64,000 nt of DNA from Prinsepia uniflora (GCA_032719365.1 CM064867.1:68446136-68510135), one strand, 5' to 3'. Positions 36,499-49,917 are shown, numbered from the stretch's first letter. Translations and numbers: made by a program. Notes: a model not told the origin generated them from the sequence alone.

Positions 36499-37435
36499 TG
36501 TAACAACTTACAGGATTAATTAAAAACTAATTGAGGATTATCAGGACTAATCAGGAATTAGTCGAGGATTTTTCGGATGGTCAGTGAAAATGACAATTTT
36601 GCCCCTAGGAATGGACAAAAAGTTAACTATGGACCCGAGAGGTCAAATGCACGAGGACCAAGGACTGTTCTGTAGATTGGGATGTTACGAGTCCGTATAC
36701 AGGTGGCACGTCGAAATCGGACGTTCGACAGGTAAGTTACGAGTCATGGAAGAAAAACGGTATTATTCATGCATACCGAGAAAATTTGACAAATGGCAGT
36801 TTTGGATTGGGCTGGAATTTGGGGGATCACTTGATGAGTGACAAGTGTCACCCATATGGTTGGCCCAAGCCCAAATTGTTTGGGATATTATTTCATTCAT
36901 CTTCATTGTTTTCCTTTAACCTGAAATGACACGACCCATCCCAATCCCCCCGGATTACCGTGGAATGTGTCATGCTCTTGTCTGACACAAAGTATCAGAC
37001 AAGGGATAACCTGATGCCACTGCCCAAACGGGGCTTCCAGAGTGCGCAAGGATTGATTAAGGAGGCGTGCGATGTCCCAGTCTCTACTGCAGTCGCATCC
37101 GTGATCAACCTGAAGGACATTAAAAACAACCAAAAGCTGTGAGTGGACGAAAATGAACAAGTTCATAAACACATTCATAAAGACATTTATGCCCTTCATT
37201 AAAACGTATGCATGCATCGAAAACCAGTAACCAAAACATTTACTCAAACAAACCATTAGGGCCTTAGCCCAAAACCGTAACTCAAAACAAGTATGGGAAC
37301 TCAGTCCAAAACTATAGGATACCAAATCCGTAACTACAAAACCAAGTGGGCCACCGCCCAAATCCACAAACATAAATCCAACCGAAAAACCATTTCATAG
37401 ATCCAATAGTTCATATTTACCACATTACCATCTCC

Positions 37436-37466
37436 GGCATCCCAGATGCCTAGCGTCCCAGACGCT
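37436..37466 (-). repeat. CCA-loop palindromes in the S6 3' LTR
   Basis: Two perfect 6-bp stems around the same spacer CCA: GGCATC/GATGCC (37436-37450) and AGCGTC/GACGCT (37452-37466). More units follow beyond S7 at 43350-43364 (GACATC/GATGTC), 43366-43380 (one mismatch) and 43470-43482 (GTGTC/GACAC). Confidence 0.85.
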
Positions 37467-39533
37467 TGACTTCTCAAACGTCATATCTCACGGTATAAGA
37501 AGCAACACGTGCTGCCCGGTGTAACGACCCATCCCGGAAGTCAGGATTAGCTTAGTAGTTAATGACGGATTAACAAAGAGAATCGGTGATTAGTTGGACA
37601 CTTTTGGGATAGTCGGTGCAGAATGACGATTTTGCCCCGAGAATGGGTAAAATGTTGACCTTTAATCCAGCTGGTCAATTGGGCATTGACTGATGACCGT
37701 GACATAGTTCGAGACGTCACGAGTCCGTAGACAGGTGACACGCCCGATTCCAACATCCGAGGAGGAAGTTATGACGTTCAGAAGTTTAAGGGTAGTTTGG
37801 TTAAAAAGGGGCAATTTGTGGACTTTTCAAACGACATGGACTTTTCATGCATTTCGAGGACCGTTAGGTAGGTCTCGATCTCCTGAATACAACGACAGGC
37901 GGCATGCATTAATTGGAGGTCGGACAACGAAGTTACGGGTCTAGGTATTTGAGGGGTAAAATGGTAATTTGTAATTTGGTCTTTGGCTGCCTTGGGATTT
38001 GGGCCTAGTGACATTTAGCTGACTTGGAAAGGTTGCCTCATCAGATGTGGACACTTGGCTGAGTCTAGAGGATTGTGGAACTTGTTCAGCCGCCTCACTT
38101 TTGAGTTTTAAAAATATTGGTTGCACAGGCTTAAGAGAAACAGAGGAGTACAGCGTGTTTGTGTGTGACCATGAGAACCCAAATCTCTCCCAATGTGATT
38201 AAGTGCCTGTGATTCATAACTGGAAATGGGAAGAGGAGTTGGAACAAGAGGGGTGGAGGCCACGACGGTGATCGTGGTGGACGGTGATCGTGGGCTGCCG
38301 TAAGTTTCTGTTTTTGTTAATTAAAATTGGCAAACCGTGCTTTAACAATCATTAATCGAATTGGTTAATTGAAGGACGGTTCAAAGACCCCATAGAATTC
38401 ACTGGGTGGCTAGGAAAGGAAGCAGATGGTTGATGGGCGGTGAATGGTGGTGGAGCCGCCGTGGGACCGTTTCTGTGGCCAATGATCGAAATTCAATTTC
38501 GGGCCAGGTGAGCTTCAATTAGTCCCTCAAACATGATTTTCAGGTTCTTAGCAGCATTGTGGGGTCATTAGGGGGTGTTTTGAGTCCTTAGTCGTGCCCA
38601 GAAGCTGAAATAAAAACTTGGATTTTGTAACTGGTTACGAACATGATGGTTTAGGAAGGATGCTTGGGTTTTGACATTGTGGGGGAAAAGGACTTGATAA
38701 GACTTAGGTATAGAATGGAATGGAAGGAAAAACGGACCAAAAATCATGGAATTATAGCGGCGAACCGCTCACGCTGGTCCAACTGGACCGGGTCTGCAAG
38801 AACCGAACCGAACTCGGTTCACTGAGGTTGAAGACAATCGCAGTGCCTGGCGCGTGAGGCCCACGCGCAGCCCCTTTGGGAGGCGTGTGTGGGCGAGTGG
38901 CATGGAGTTTGAGGAAGATTCCAACATGAATTTTAAAGTATTCGATGTAACGAACATTTTGGCGCTGGTTTCGAGTCAATCGGACATCGTCTCGATATGT
39001 TTCGGGCTGTCCAAAGGTTTAGGGCTTGGTTAAAAATAGTTAAAAATACGGGAAAATTATGGGGCTTTAGTATGAGTTTTTTGAAGTAGTTGGTGACCTT
39101 GGTATGGGTTTTGGACAGGTTCGGGAAAGCCGAGAATAGCGGAATGGCCAGGAATGGCGTAAGTGCGCGCGTATCGAGGCGACGTCGGAATGGTCTGTGA
39201 GTGGACTTTGCTTTCTAACTCTTGATGCATGCATATATGTTTTAATATGTTTTCATACGTGATTCTATGATTTACTTTATGATCTTGATGATTTACGGTT
39301 TTGCATGTTTTTCGAGGTATTTTACGAAAGTTCACGTTTTATGATATTTCGAACATTCTTGTGATTTGATCATGGTTTTAATAGTTTAATTTCGGGATTT
39401 GAAATGTGATTTGATTTCAAGGATTTGAAATGGATTCAGAAAAGTGATTGCGGATACTAGCTTACGGAATCATCGTTGCGAATTCAAATAAGGATTTTTT
39501 GTGGTTTTCACTGATTGGATAAAAAATGGTTTT

Positions 39534-39798
39534 GGGTTTAAAGACCCGGAAAAAGAGAAAACCCACTGGATCTGGTTTTGAGTTTAAAGACTCGGATTGA
39601 TTGACCGGGGGGGGGGGGGGGGGGGGGGAGGGCCCTGGATTGATATGTTTTGAGTTTAAAGACTCGGTATGTGTTTTGAGTTTAAAGACTCGGTAATTAT
39701 GATACCCCCGAGGCCTGTGATTGTGTTTTGAGTTTAAAGACTCGGATATCCCGGGAAGGCCTGGCTAATTGTGCATTGTGTTTTGAGTTTAAAGACTC
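39534..39798 (+). repeat. GRGTTTAAAGACYC array and G run in S7
   Basis: One GGGT…ACCC unit followed by several GAGT…ACTC units. A 23-base G run (39607-39629) replaces the short G run found at this place in sister LTRs; its length may be unreliable. Confidence 0.75.
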
Positions 39799-40045
39799 GG
39801 GCGCACTTGAGATCCAGTAAACTTGTATGATTGATGTTTTTCACTGGTTTTCTGATGTTTTGGCCAATGGCCCGGATGAAGTGGATTTGACGAGTTTTGG
39901 GACTGAGTCCCCGGATTTGAGATTGAATTGTGATTTGAGGCTGAGGCCTGAATGATACGGGTTTTCAAATGGTTTCGTGGATGGTTTTTGATTTGAGTGG
40001 TTTCATGACTTGAATTGATATGCATGCATTGGTTTTTGCGTGGAG

Positions 40046-42983
40046 TGTCAAGACCCGTCCCAAATATCACCTCGATACCCGGGACGAACCCTACTCCCGT
40101 CTGACAATCACACTTACAGTACCAAAAATAACCTTACTACTACTATAAGCATAACTATCAGACGAAGGAGTAAATATATACAACAGTCAGTCAGAGCATA
40201 GTTCTACAAAATGGGCACAAAAATCCTACAATGCTAGTCCCGCAACGGAAGAACGTCGTAAGCTCTATGCCTCGATATCTGCCTCAACGTTCACCCCAGC
40301 GCTATCACCACGACCTGGAGGGAAAATTTAAAACAGAAGATGTGAGTGGACTACAAGAAAATGAAAGTTTGAAAACCGTTTATTATCAAATCAAAGCGAA
40401 GAAACTAGAACACTTTGTTCCCTCCGTTTTGAAATCACATGCCTAACTCAGTGATTAAAATAATTAATAAACCAAGAAACATCATAAGAAACAGAAACAC
40501 TATAAAATATCATAAGAAACAGATACACTAGACAAGATCATAAGAAACAGATACACTATAAAAACACCATTTCCTGATCAAATCTGCTGGGTCTATCCGA
40601 GTCTTTAAACTCAACCAGGCCTTAAATGTAATCCGAGTCTTTAAACTCCCGAGTCTTTAAACTCAATAGGCCTATGGGGGTAATATCATAAATATCCGAG
40701 TCTTTAAACTCCCGAGTCTTTAAACTCAATCCGGGCCCGTCCCCCGTAAAATCAGTATCCGGGTCTTTAAACCCATATCCAGATCCAGCAAATCCAATCC
40801 AAATTCAATGTAAAACCATTTCCAAATCCATAACCAAACTCGAATTCGAAATCCCCGGTTCGAAGCCCTTCCGGCGTCCAGAACCGACATTCCGAACCCA
40901 AATCCGGAGATCTACTTTTATACCCAAAACTCACGTTAAATCACAAATTATGTTTCACAAACCATTTATCATCTTCGGAAAACACTTATCGACTAAAATC
41001 TCCAAACATAGCTTTAAAATCGGAAAATCAGCTTTTCTCGAAAAACGTGCAAAATCACGAAAATGTCTCGAATCACGTGCAAACACATCAACCACATATA
41101 CTCATCATTAAGAAGCATAAAAACATAGTTAATATCGTAAAACATTCATAAAACAGTTAGGCATGCTCGGGTTTAAAGAAAGAGTCCACTCACAAATCAG
41201 AACGAGTCAATCGCGCTCCGTGCGCTCCTCGACCGTCTCGGGTGCCTCCCGTCCTGTCAATATGCACCAAATAGGGTCACAAACACATCAAGGATACTAA
41301 CCCTAATTTCCCAAATTTTTTGGGAATTAAATAATATTTTATTCATAAACCCTAAACCGTCCGGATTCCCGAACAATCTCCTAACATCGTCCGATTCACC
41401 CGAAAACCATACCAATGAACTCCTTAGGACATTTAGAACCAAAACCATGTTGGAAGCTTGGCCGGATTCTTCCCCACGCGCCTCCACGCGCCGCCCAAAG
41501 TGGCTGCGCGTGGGCCTCACGCGCCTGCTACAGTGCATCCCCAACCTCGATCGAACCGGGTTCGCACCAGGGCTGCAACCCAGACCGGCGAGATCCTTTC
41601 TCCGCCGTCCGGCCACCATTCCATCTCCTCTCTTTTCCTATAGCTTCGTCCAAGCACCAAGAATTCATCCCCCTCACTCTCCTGGTTCGACTCAACCCTC
41701 AGCTTCACGACTGAAGCTCGAAAGAAAACACAGACGACCCCCTGTTTTCCTTCCCGGCTGTCCAGTGCTTCCCCCTTCACGGTGGCGATTCCAACCTCTC
41801 CCTAAGACCTCACTGAGTCACTCCCAACTCACAGAAACCTTCGATTCACCCACGAAGTCCACGACTTCCCGTTTGAACTCACGGCCAAAACAGAGTACAG
41901 AGTACTCGCCGTCGCCTGAACTCTGCCGTGTACTCCCCCGTCACGGCGACCGTCCTAAACCACTCCTAGGGCCTCCCTAAACATCACTGTACTCACCAAT
42001 CCCCTCGATTCTCATCCTACCTTCACGACTTTCAAAATGAAATTGACGGGAAAAACAGAGGAAGAAAACTCACCTTTAGATTCCGTCTCCGCCGTGCGCA
42101 CCGCCGCGTGCCACGGTGTTCGTTGGGTCACCTGCAACCTCCTACGGCTCCTACTGCCTTGATTTGAGCCACCACACGGCGTAGCCACCACCAAACTCTC
42201 ACGGTCTCCCTGTTTTCCCAGAACTTCGCCGCACCACCACCGTGCCGCCGTGCACGATTTCTCCACCAAAACACGATCAACAGCTCAAACACTTCTCTCT
42301 GTCACTCTCACAAATCACTCTTCACTCTCCCTTGCACAGAATCGATCAATCTCTCCCAATCTTTCACCCTCTGTTTCTCTGCGTTCAAACCCAAAGCACG
42401 GTTTGATTTTGTGCAAAGTGTGGCCGTGCACACTTTGGAACATTTTAGAACCATCCAGTCACTCCCACGTGTCCATCATCCATAGGTCAACACAAAATAT
42501 CCCTGCCGCTTGCCCTTATCTGATTGGGCTGAGGGAAAAAGACCATTTTACCCCTCAATTGGATAACTACCGTTTTGCCCTCGAACGTTCTAGACCCGTA
42601 ACTTTTCCGTCTGACGTCCGATGACAGCATGCCGCCTGTCATTGTACTCAGGACATCGAGACCTACCTAACGGTCCTCGGTCTACGTGAAAATTATTAAT
42701 TTACCAAAAAGTCAACATTTTCCTCATTTAATCGAAATTACGATAACACCCTCAATTTTCCGTACATCATAACTTTTTCTCCGATTGTCCGAATCGAACC
42801 TGCCACCTGTCTACGGACTCATGACATCCTACACTACGTCACGGTCAATGGTCAACACTCATCTAATCGGTAATTCAAAAAGTCAACTTTTAGCCTACTA
42901 TTCACAAGGGCAAAATCGTCCTTTATACACAAAACTTTTACAAAATTACATTTTTACCCTTCCCGAAGGTACGGGTTGTTACA
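40046..42983 (-). mobile_element. Solo LTR S8, the innermost element
   Basis: 2938 bp, TGTCAAGACCC… to …GGGTTGTTACA on the plus strand, with perfect duplication TGGAG (40041-40045, 42984-42988). Intron-like module: donor GTGAGT at 41193, partner at 40351-40342 (exact 10-mer pair), acceptor AG 40316-40315 (879 nt). Nested in S7, within S6, within S5, within the LINE. Confidence 0.88.
40599..40774 (-). repeat. GAGT/ACTC and GGGT/ACCC palindrome array in S8
   Basis: Five to six 14-mers with the invariant centre CTTTAA and both arm types, inside the intron-like module. Confidence 0.8.
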
Positions 42984-43559
42984 TGGAGGGTATAAATGTA
43001 ATTGTTTTGTTGAACTATTTTCTAAATTATACTTTATTTTTGTCCACTCACAGTCTTTTCGTGTTTTCGATACCCTCTAGGTTGTTGCGGCGCGGGCTGT
43101 CGGTCGAGAGAGAGAGAGAGCGACATCACACGTACGATCCATAGTAGACTCTGCGCATTCTGGGAAGTTCGAAAGTTTTTGGACGGTCGAATCGAGAATC
43201 CCTTGTCCGACTTACGTGTCACATGAAGGTTGGACGTCAGTTTAGCCTTCGTGTCATGCGTAAGTTAGATGGGATCAGGATTTAGCCCTTAATCCCGGGG
43301 GATTCAGGGTGGGTCCTGACGCCCGGGGTCTCTCCAGGTCAATATCTCTGACATCCCAGATGTCTGACATCCCAGACGTCTAATCATAGCAATCCTGCTC
43401 CTGAGTCACTATACGGTCTGGTAGCTCCGTACAATGAACCCTCGCAGGCAATGCATCGTGACTTCCCCAGTGTCCCAGACACCTGGAGGAGACCATCACA
43501 TATCCTCGTATCAAGATGGTATATGGAAAACAGTTTTATCAAATCATTTCACAACATTC

Positions 43560-43940
43560 AATGGGCCCTGCCCGAAATCTCCATAAAACATCACAATTCC
43601 ATTTAGGGTCCTCGACCCGAAATCACATTTATGAAACTTAGGGTCCCAAACCCGAAATCACATTTATAACCCAATTGGGCCTCATGCCCAATTATGTAAA
43701 CCATTGGGCCCACGGCCCGAATTTGTAAATCAACTGGGCCCCTGGCCCGATTTCATAAATCGACTGGGCCCCTGGCCCGATATTATAACTCAAATGGGTC
43801 TCAGCCCGATTCCGTAAACAACTGGGCCCCTGGCCAGATTTCATAAAGCAACTGGGCCCCCGACCCGATTACGTAACTCAAATGGACTCCAAGTCCGAGG
43901 TTTCCAAAACAATTGGGCCTCAAGCCCGAGTTCATCTTTC
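43560..43940 (-). repeat. GGGC/GCCC-type palindrome array in the S6 3' LTR
   Basis: Units about 28-35 bp apart with arms that change but stay complementary: ATTGGGC/GCCCAAT (43674-43692), GGGTC/GACCC, GGGT/ACCC, GGGCC/GGCCC and GGACT/AGTCC. The same array is at 49995-50370 in the 5' LTR. Confidence 0.82.
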
Positions 43941-45903
43941 CAATTTCAAAACCATTTCACATTATACATGAAACCACAAGCACGTAAAACCACAATAAAA
44001 TCATCAGTCTCGATATACGTGCAATACGGAAAACATTTCAAAATATGTGCAACACACGTGAAATCAATAATCAAAATCATCATAATGTAAATCACGTGTA
44101 TAAAACATATAAAACCGTTAGGCATGCATAGAATGTATAAAACCAAAGTCCACTCACAGACCATCCAACGATGCGTCTCGATACGTGTGCCATAGGCCTT
44201 CCCGGGCCATACCACTAACATCGGGACTTCAAAACCTGTCCAATTCACATTAGAGGGTCACTAACCTCTTCATTAACCTCCTATTAATGTCCCGTATTTT
44301 TTCCGAATTTTTAACTATTTTTAAACTCGATTCAAAATCTTCGGACGTCCCGAATAATATCGAAACGGTGTCCGATCGACAAGAAACCAGTCCCAAAATG
44401 TTCGTTACATCGAATAGATTAAAAGTCATGTTTGAAATTCCCCCAAAATACCCCTCACGCGCCCCCACCCGCCGCTTGAACCCCCTGCGCGTGAAACCCA
44501 CGTGCCGGGTACTGTTCATCTCCTACCTCTGTCAAACCAGGTCTGAACCGGTTCAGACCAGTTCGGTCCAACCAAACCGGCGCTTCTGGTTTTCTTCCAT
44601 TTTTAGTTCATTTTCATTCCTTTTTGGTCCTATAGATTCGTCTTACTAATCCTAATCGATTCACAGAAGAAAAACAAGAAATTTGGGTCAGTTATATACC
44701 TCCCTAACGATCGATCAAGTCCACGCTTCCCTTTGTCCATTCCCTGCGATTTTGGGCACCTCCAGCCGTGATTCCAAGCCCAACCACTTCCTTTCAACGT
44801 CCAAAACATTTCCAAATCATTAAAATCGAATAACAAACACCAAAAATCAACTTGCAATTTTTGAATAATAACAACCGCTCTGAGGTTTCTCACTCACCTC
44901 GCCGTCATGGGTCACCACTGTGGCCACCACCACGCCTGTTTTGACCTCAGGAGCTTCCTTCACCCTTCCAAAACGATCAACAACCAGCCTACATCAACTT
45001 TCCAAATTTTGAATTTTAGCTCCTCTGTTTTTGTTTCGCCGCCGTTGTCCCCGCCGTGCCCAGCTCACCGTCGTGTCGTCCACGAACTCTCAGTCTCACA
45101 CAGTCCTCCACACGGCCTTATGGATACAGATATGGTGGTGATGTGTGTTTGTTTCACAATGGTGATCCGTGTGTGTTTGTGTGTTCACGGGTGGGGAAAA
45201 TATATGAGAGTGAGGGAGTGAGGACTGATCAGAAATAGAAGGGAAGAGATGAGATGGACGGTGTAGATGCAATCTGGGGAATTAGATGGATGGCTGAGAT
45301 TAAAAGGAGGAATAAAATCATATTTAATTATTTATTGGAGGCAAGATCCAGATTTTAGGGAGTGTGGGGATGAGTGACACTTGTCACTCATCCAAGGGTC
45401 CACATTCATCGATCACTATTCACTAATTTTAATAATATTTTAGGGAGCATAGGGATGAGTGACACTTTTGACCCGTGACCATAACTTTCTTGTTCGATGT
45501 TCGATTTCGGCGTGCCGCCTGTCTACGGATTCGTATCGACTCGATCTATGTAACGGTCCTTGGTCCTCGTCCATTGGACATTCCGGGTCAAAAGTCAACA
45601 TTTGGCCCCTTTTCAGCCAAATTACCAAAATACCCCTCCACTTCCAAACGTCATAACTTCTTCCTCAAACTTCGGAATCGAACGTGCCACCTGTCTATGA
45701 ACTCGTGACATCCTGACCTACGTCATGGTCATCGGTCAAAGTCCGTTTGACAGCCCGATCAAAAAGTCAACATTTTACCCATTCTAGGGGCAAAACGGTC
45801 ATTTTTCATATTTCGTCCGATTTCACTCAACTAATCCCAGATTAGTCATTCTAAACCATAATTAATGAATATTTAATCCCGATACTCGGGACGGGTCGTT
45901 ACA

Positions 45904-48900
45904 ATCTTCCCTTCTTAAATAATTTCGTCCTCGAAATTCCAACTATCCTTATTCCACATCCACCTCGTGGAAAACAAATTTGGCCTCACAACACGTGTAC
46001 ACTTGTACACCCACTAACCAACACAAAACTCGTATGCACTCAAACGTCCCATCACAATCTCACGTCGTACTGACTACACTCGACCACCTCGAGTGAAACT
46101 GATCACCTGATCCGCGATAAAATCGCTTGACAATTTCACCATTAAGTTAACTCCTTCAGCTTGACGGTTCCTTTCAATCACTAAAACATCCTGTCATCTG
46201 CTCCTATTGGGAGTCACCAAATCTCACTTGTCAGTCCACGCTGACACTACCAGCCCAACTGTTACCACTAAGCTTTACCACCCTAGTAAAGCTTCAATCA
46301 TCAACCAATCAGTAACATCACCTCGTACTACAACTCCATGTAACATAAGATCAACAACAAAATCTCACCTCGCAGGGTAGCTCAATCCTACAACATATAT
46401 AGATTTCAGCATCCACAACTGTCAACTCCCTCAGCGATCCAAGACGCTGGTAAAGTCACGGCATGATAACATCACGAAAAGCAACTTGTAGTTACACTAA
46501 CTACCAACTCACTCAATCAGGTGGTGTAACAGAAACACATTGAACACCAGCCCAACAGTGATCTCACATCTTAACACTAGAGTTTCACTAGCCATCCATG
46601 ACTAAGAGTACCTGCTCATACAATCGCTGAACCCAATAAGATCACTCTGCTCAGTACATAGTATACAATGTCCAGTCCACGATCACAACCAATCCAATGG
46701 TGTCGGAACTAAGCTGATTACCAACACGTTCATCCACATACCCCTAGTACATCCCATGTACAGCCACTAGGCACCACTCAGCCTATCCAATGTCGATCCT
46801 CGTACAACGCACAAAGTATGTACATCCAAAATGTACCAATCCAAGCACGCTCACCAAGGCATATCCATCATTCCAAAAGAGCATCCACTCCGAATTTATT
46901 GGATACTCGCTCATTCGATTTCTGTACCACATTCGATTGACTTCGAAAGGAAGCCAATCCCATCATTCACAAGTCAAATCGTAAACATTCCAACTCGCTC
47001 GAGTACCCATTCCCATATCCAAATATTTACGACAGATCAATAAGCTCTTCACTTAACCTGATCAACAAGATCACAATTCAAATCCATCACCACATCACCC
47101 GACCGATAACATCACGATCCTAGATCGTCACAATGCCCTATGTCCACAACATCACAATCCAGATCCACCTAGGATCCACACATGCTCACGTAGCTAGAAA
47201 TCCACCTGGAATCTGATCGTAGGGTCCTACACCCTCTTTGAATCCTTCGTCAAATTTCACTAGGTGGAATGATGACCTCGATTTTCACCACCAATCTAGA
47301 GTTAAACACAACTTCTTGTGTTCAATGACCCAAAGCCAATCGTGGGTCCACCAACCAATACACACTCAACGTACCGGTAACCACAATCAAGTCTGCTTCA
47401 GGCAGGAAATAAGAAGTCACCCCTAATGACTTCAGAATACCGATCACTGATGCGGAAATGAGCACTCCTCTTGTCTCCTCAATCACAACTCTCCTCGAAT
47501 CTGAAGTTCCAACCACGTTGGAAACAGACATGCTTCTAACGAGGTGTCAAGTCCAACCACTGGACTTCCCACATCCTCAACTCACTTGGACAACCACGTG
47601 TCCGTAATCAATCCATTACCTCAAGTCCGTTAATAACCGTTTACGTACATCCGGAAGGATGTCATTCGTTATTATCTCGTTCTTATATCTCAACCTTTAC
47701 ATGTTCAACACTCGGTTCCCCAAGTTATTCACAATCACAAAATCCCTTATCTATACCACCAATGATTTTCCTCGTCTTTTCCAATTGCAATAATTTCCTT
47801 GTACTTTCTGGGGATATTAGAAACATACAATCACACCAAACTCGGAGTTGACAGCAACTCCCCAAATCCACTAATTCTCATGACGTAGGGAACGTCATCC
47901 CAAGATTTCCCATGTCTCAATCATACCTTTTTATCCACTCATCACTTGTCATCTCATCATTGTTGGGACTTATCCCAACACATCACAATCTCAACTGGAT
48001 CTCATCCAGTCCATTACTCAACCACTACTGAATCTCAAATACCGAACATATGTCCATCATGACGGAGTCACATCCCAACTCGTGGCTCATCGTCATCACA
48101 ATCACCGACCCCAGCACCAGCGCTAGTACCAGCTCCAACGCACTATCATCAACACTAGTATCAGCACACATGCATCTATACTAGTATTAGCCACACAAGT
48201 ACCAACATCAGCACCAGCATCCAAACATCCACACTAGCACATAGTGTGCAATTCTGACAACCTTGGATCTCCGCTCATACCTAGCGACGATCCCGTACCT
48301 CTACTCGTACCCCACAACTATGGGTATCACCATTCTGACAATCCACATCAGGATAATGAACGTTCCCTGAACGCCCCCTGATTCTCAACTACTACAACCA
48401 TACCAAATACCTTCGATAGCCAGGCATCTCCACACGACTACCGATCAACAGTCATCGCTATCGAGATCCGTATCCACACATCACACTATTACCCAATCTA
48501 ATCCTGGATTTCATACCTTATCTCATAACCGTACCCGTGGATCGAATCCCATAGTTCTAACAAAACTCACTAGAGTCATCTACATGGTCATCCATGACCT
48601 CAGCCGCTCGTCGCAGCACACGTTCTCATCCACTAGTTACAACTAAGGTTCACCTTTTCAATCCATCATAGACTAGGGTTCCACAATCACACCCTATGGT
48701 TCAGAGGAACCCAAATGTCCTCTGCAGTATAATCCACAACCTGACCGACCCCGCGGTCCTGACATCGTATAAACGTCAAATCCAATCCTACCATCAACTC
48801 AACGTGGGTTCCACCACTAAGGTCATCGGCTAACTCCGATGTACCAACATCCCTTACACTAGCAATCACCACTAGGGTTCACATTTTTAGACCATTACTC

Positions 48901-49167
48901 AAATGGGGTTCCCCGAACCCAGCCGCTCCTAGCAGCACACCAATCTAATACCACATGACCGAACCGACGGTCCCACATTACCAGTCCATCACAAACAACC
49001 CCACTTGGGTCGAATCACATTAACGCACGGCGTATCGGGCCAATTATACTCTATCCACTATTCAAACCCAAAAACTATCCATTAGGTTGATAACGAGCTG
49101 CAATTCAAAGAGACATCACACCCTCGACCTGTGTGCACAAAAAGAGCAAACCTGCTCTGATACCACT
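45904..49167 (-). other. Interior of S6, no coding domains
   Basis: 3.26 kb between the LTRs. The minus strand starts with the primer site (49165-49154) and ends with the polypurine tract. Frames are short and none resembles capsid, protease, RT, RNase H or integrase. A low-complexity CAGCACCAG/ACTAGTACCAG stretch lies at about 48105-48240. The element would need enzymes from an autonomous relative. Confidence 0.7.
49154..49165 (-). other. Primer binding site of S6 (initiator tRNA-Met)
   Basis: TGGTATCAGAGC on the minus strand, two bases inside the 5' LTR end. It is complementary to the 3' end of plant initiator tRNA-Met and sets the orientation of the LTR family. Confidence 0.88.
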
Positions 49168-49678
49168 TGACACGACCCATCCCAATCCCCCCGGGATTAC
49201 CGTGGAATGTGTCATGCTCCCGTTTGACACAAAGTATCAGACAAGGGATAACATGATGCCACTGCCCAAACGGGGCTTCCAGAGTGCGCAAGGATCGATT
49301 GAAGAGACGTGCGATGTCCCAGTCTCTACTGCAGTCGTATCCGTGATCAACCAGAAGGGCATTAAAAACAACCAAAAGCTGTGAGTGGACGAAAATGAAC
49401 AAGTTCATAAACACATTCATAAAGACATTTATGCCCTTCATTAAAACATATGCATGCATCGAAAACCAGTAACCAAAACATTTACTCAAATAAACCATTA
49501 GGGCCTTAGCCCAAAAACGTAACTCAAAACAAGTGTGGGAACTCAGCCCAAAACTGTAGGATACCAAATCCGTAACTATAAAACCAAGTGGGCCACCGCC
49601 CAAATCCGTAAATATAAATCCAACCGAAAAACCATTTCATAGATCCAATAGTTCATATTTACCACATTACCATCTCTG

Positions 49679-49917
49679 GCATCCCAGATGCTTAGCATCC
49701 CAGACGCATGATGTCCCAGACGTCATATCTCACGGTATAAGAAGCAACGCGTGTTGTCCGGGGTCTCTCCGGGTCAATATCTCTGACATCCCAGATGTCT
49801 GACGTCCCAGACGTCTAATCATAGCAATCCTGCTCTTGAGTCACTATACGGTCTGGTAGCTCCGTACAATGACCCCTCGCAGACAATGCACCGTGACTTC
49901 CCCAGTGTCCCAGACAC
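49679..49917 (-). repeat. CCA-loop palindromes in the S6 5' LTR
   Basis: Perfect stems around CCA: GCATC/GATGC (49679-49691), GACATC/GATGTC (49785-49799), GACGTC/GACGTC (49801-49815) and GTGTC/GACAC (49905-49917). Another unit near 49708-49726 pairs over 8 bp with one G-U. Confidence 0.85.

Larger units (their letters stand above)
37520..43321 (+). mobile_element. Solo LTR S7 nested in the S6 3' LTR
   Basis: TGTAACGACCC… to …GGGTCCTGACG (last base A to G), with perfect duplication CCCGG (37515-37519, 43322-43326). The uninterrupted target is seen in the sister LTR near 49758. Net length about 2.86 kb without S8. Donor GTGAGTGGAC 39197-39206, partner GTCCACTCAC 43042-43051, acceptor CTCTAG ending 43080. 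Confidence 0.88.
36927..45903 (-). repeat. S6 3' LTR, split by S7
   Basis: Bounded by TGACACGACCC and GGGTCGTTACA on the plus strand. S7 sits between 37519 and 43322, inside the palindrome-rich module. Donor GTGAGTGGAC at 44157-44148, partner GTCCACTCAC at 37148-37139, acceptor AG at 37111-37110. Confidence 0.88.

Noticed and set aside
39607..39629. Regulatory G-quadruplex
   Set aside because: A plain run of 23 G at a place where sister LTRs have a short G run. It is more likely slippage or a sequencing artefact than a conserved structure.
41447..41980. 177-codon open frame in S8
   Set aside because: It lies antisense within the LTR in a GC-rich, proline/arginine-rich low-complexity stretch and is not kept in sister LTRs.
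49082..49603. 173-codon open frame, with a similar one at 36903-37373
   Set aside because: Both lie in the two LTRs of S6, so similarity reflects the LTR pair. The frame crosses the LTR-interior border and shows no protein motif.
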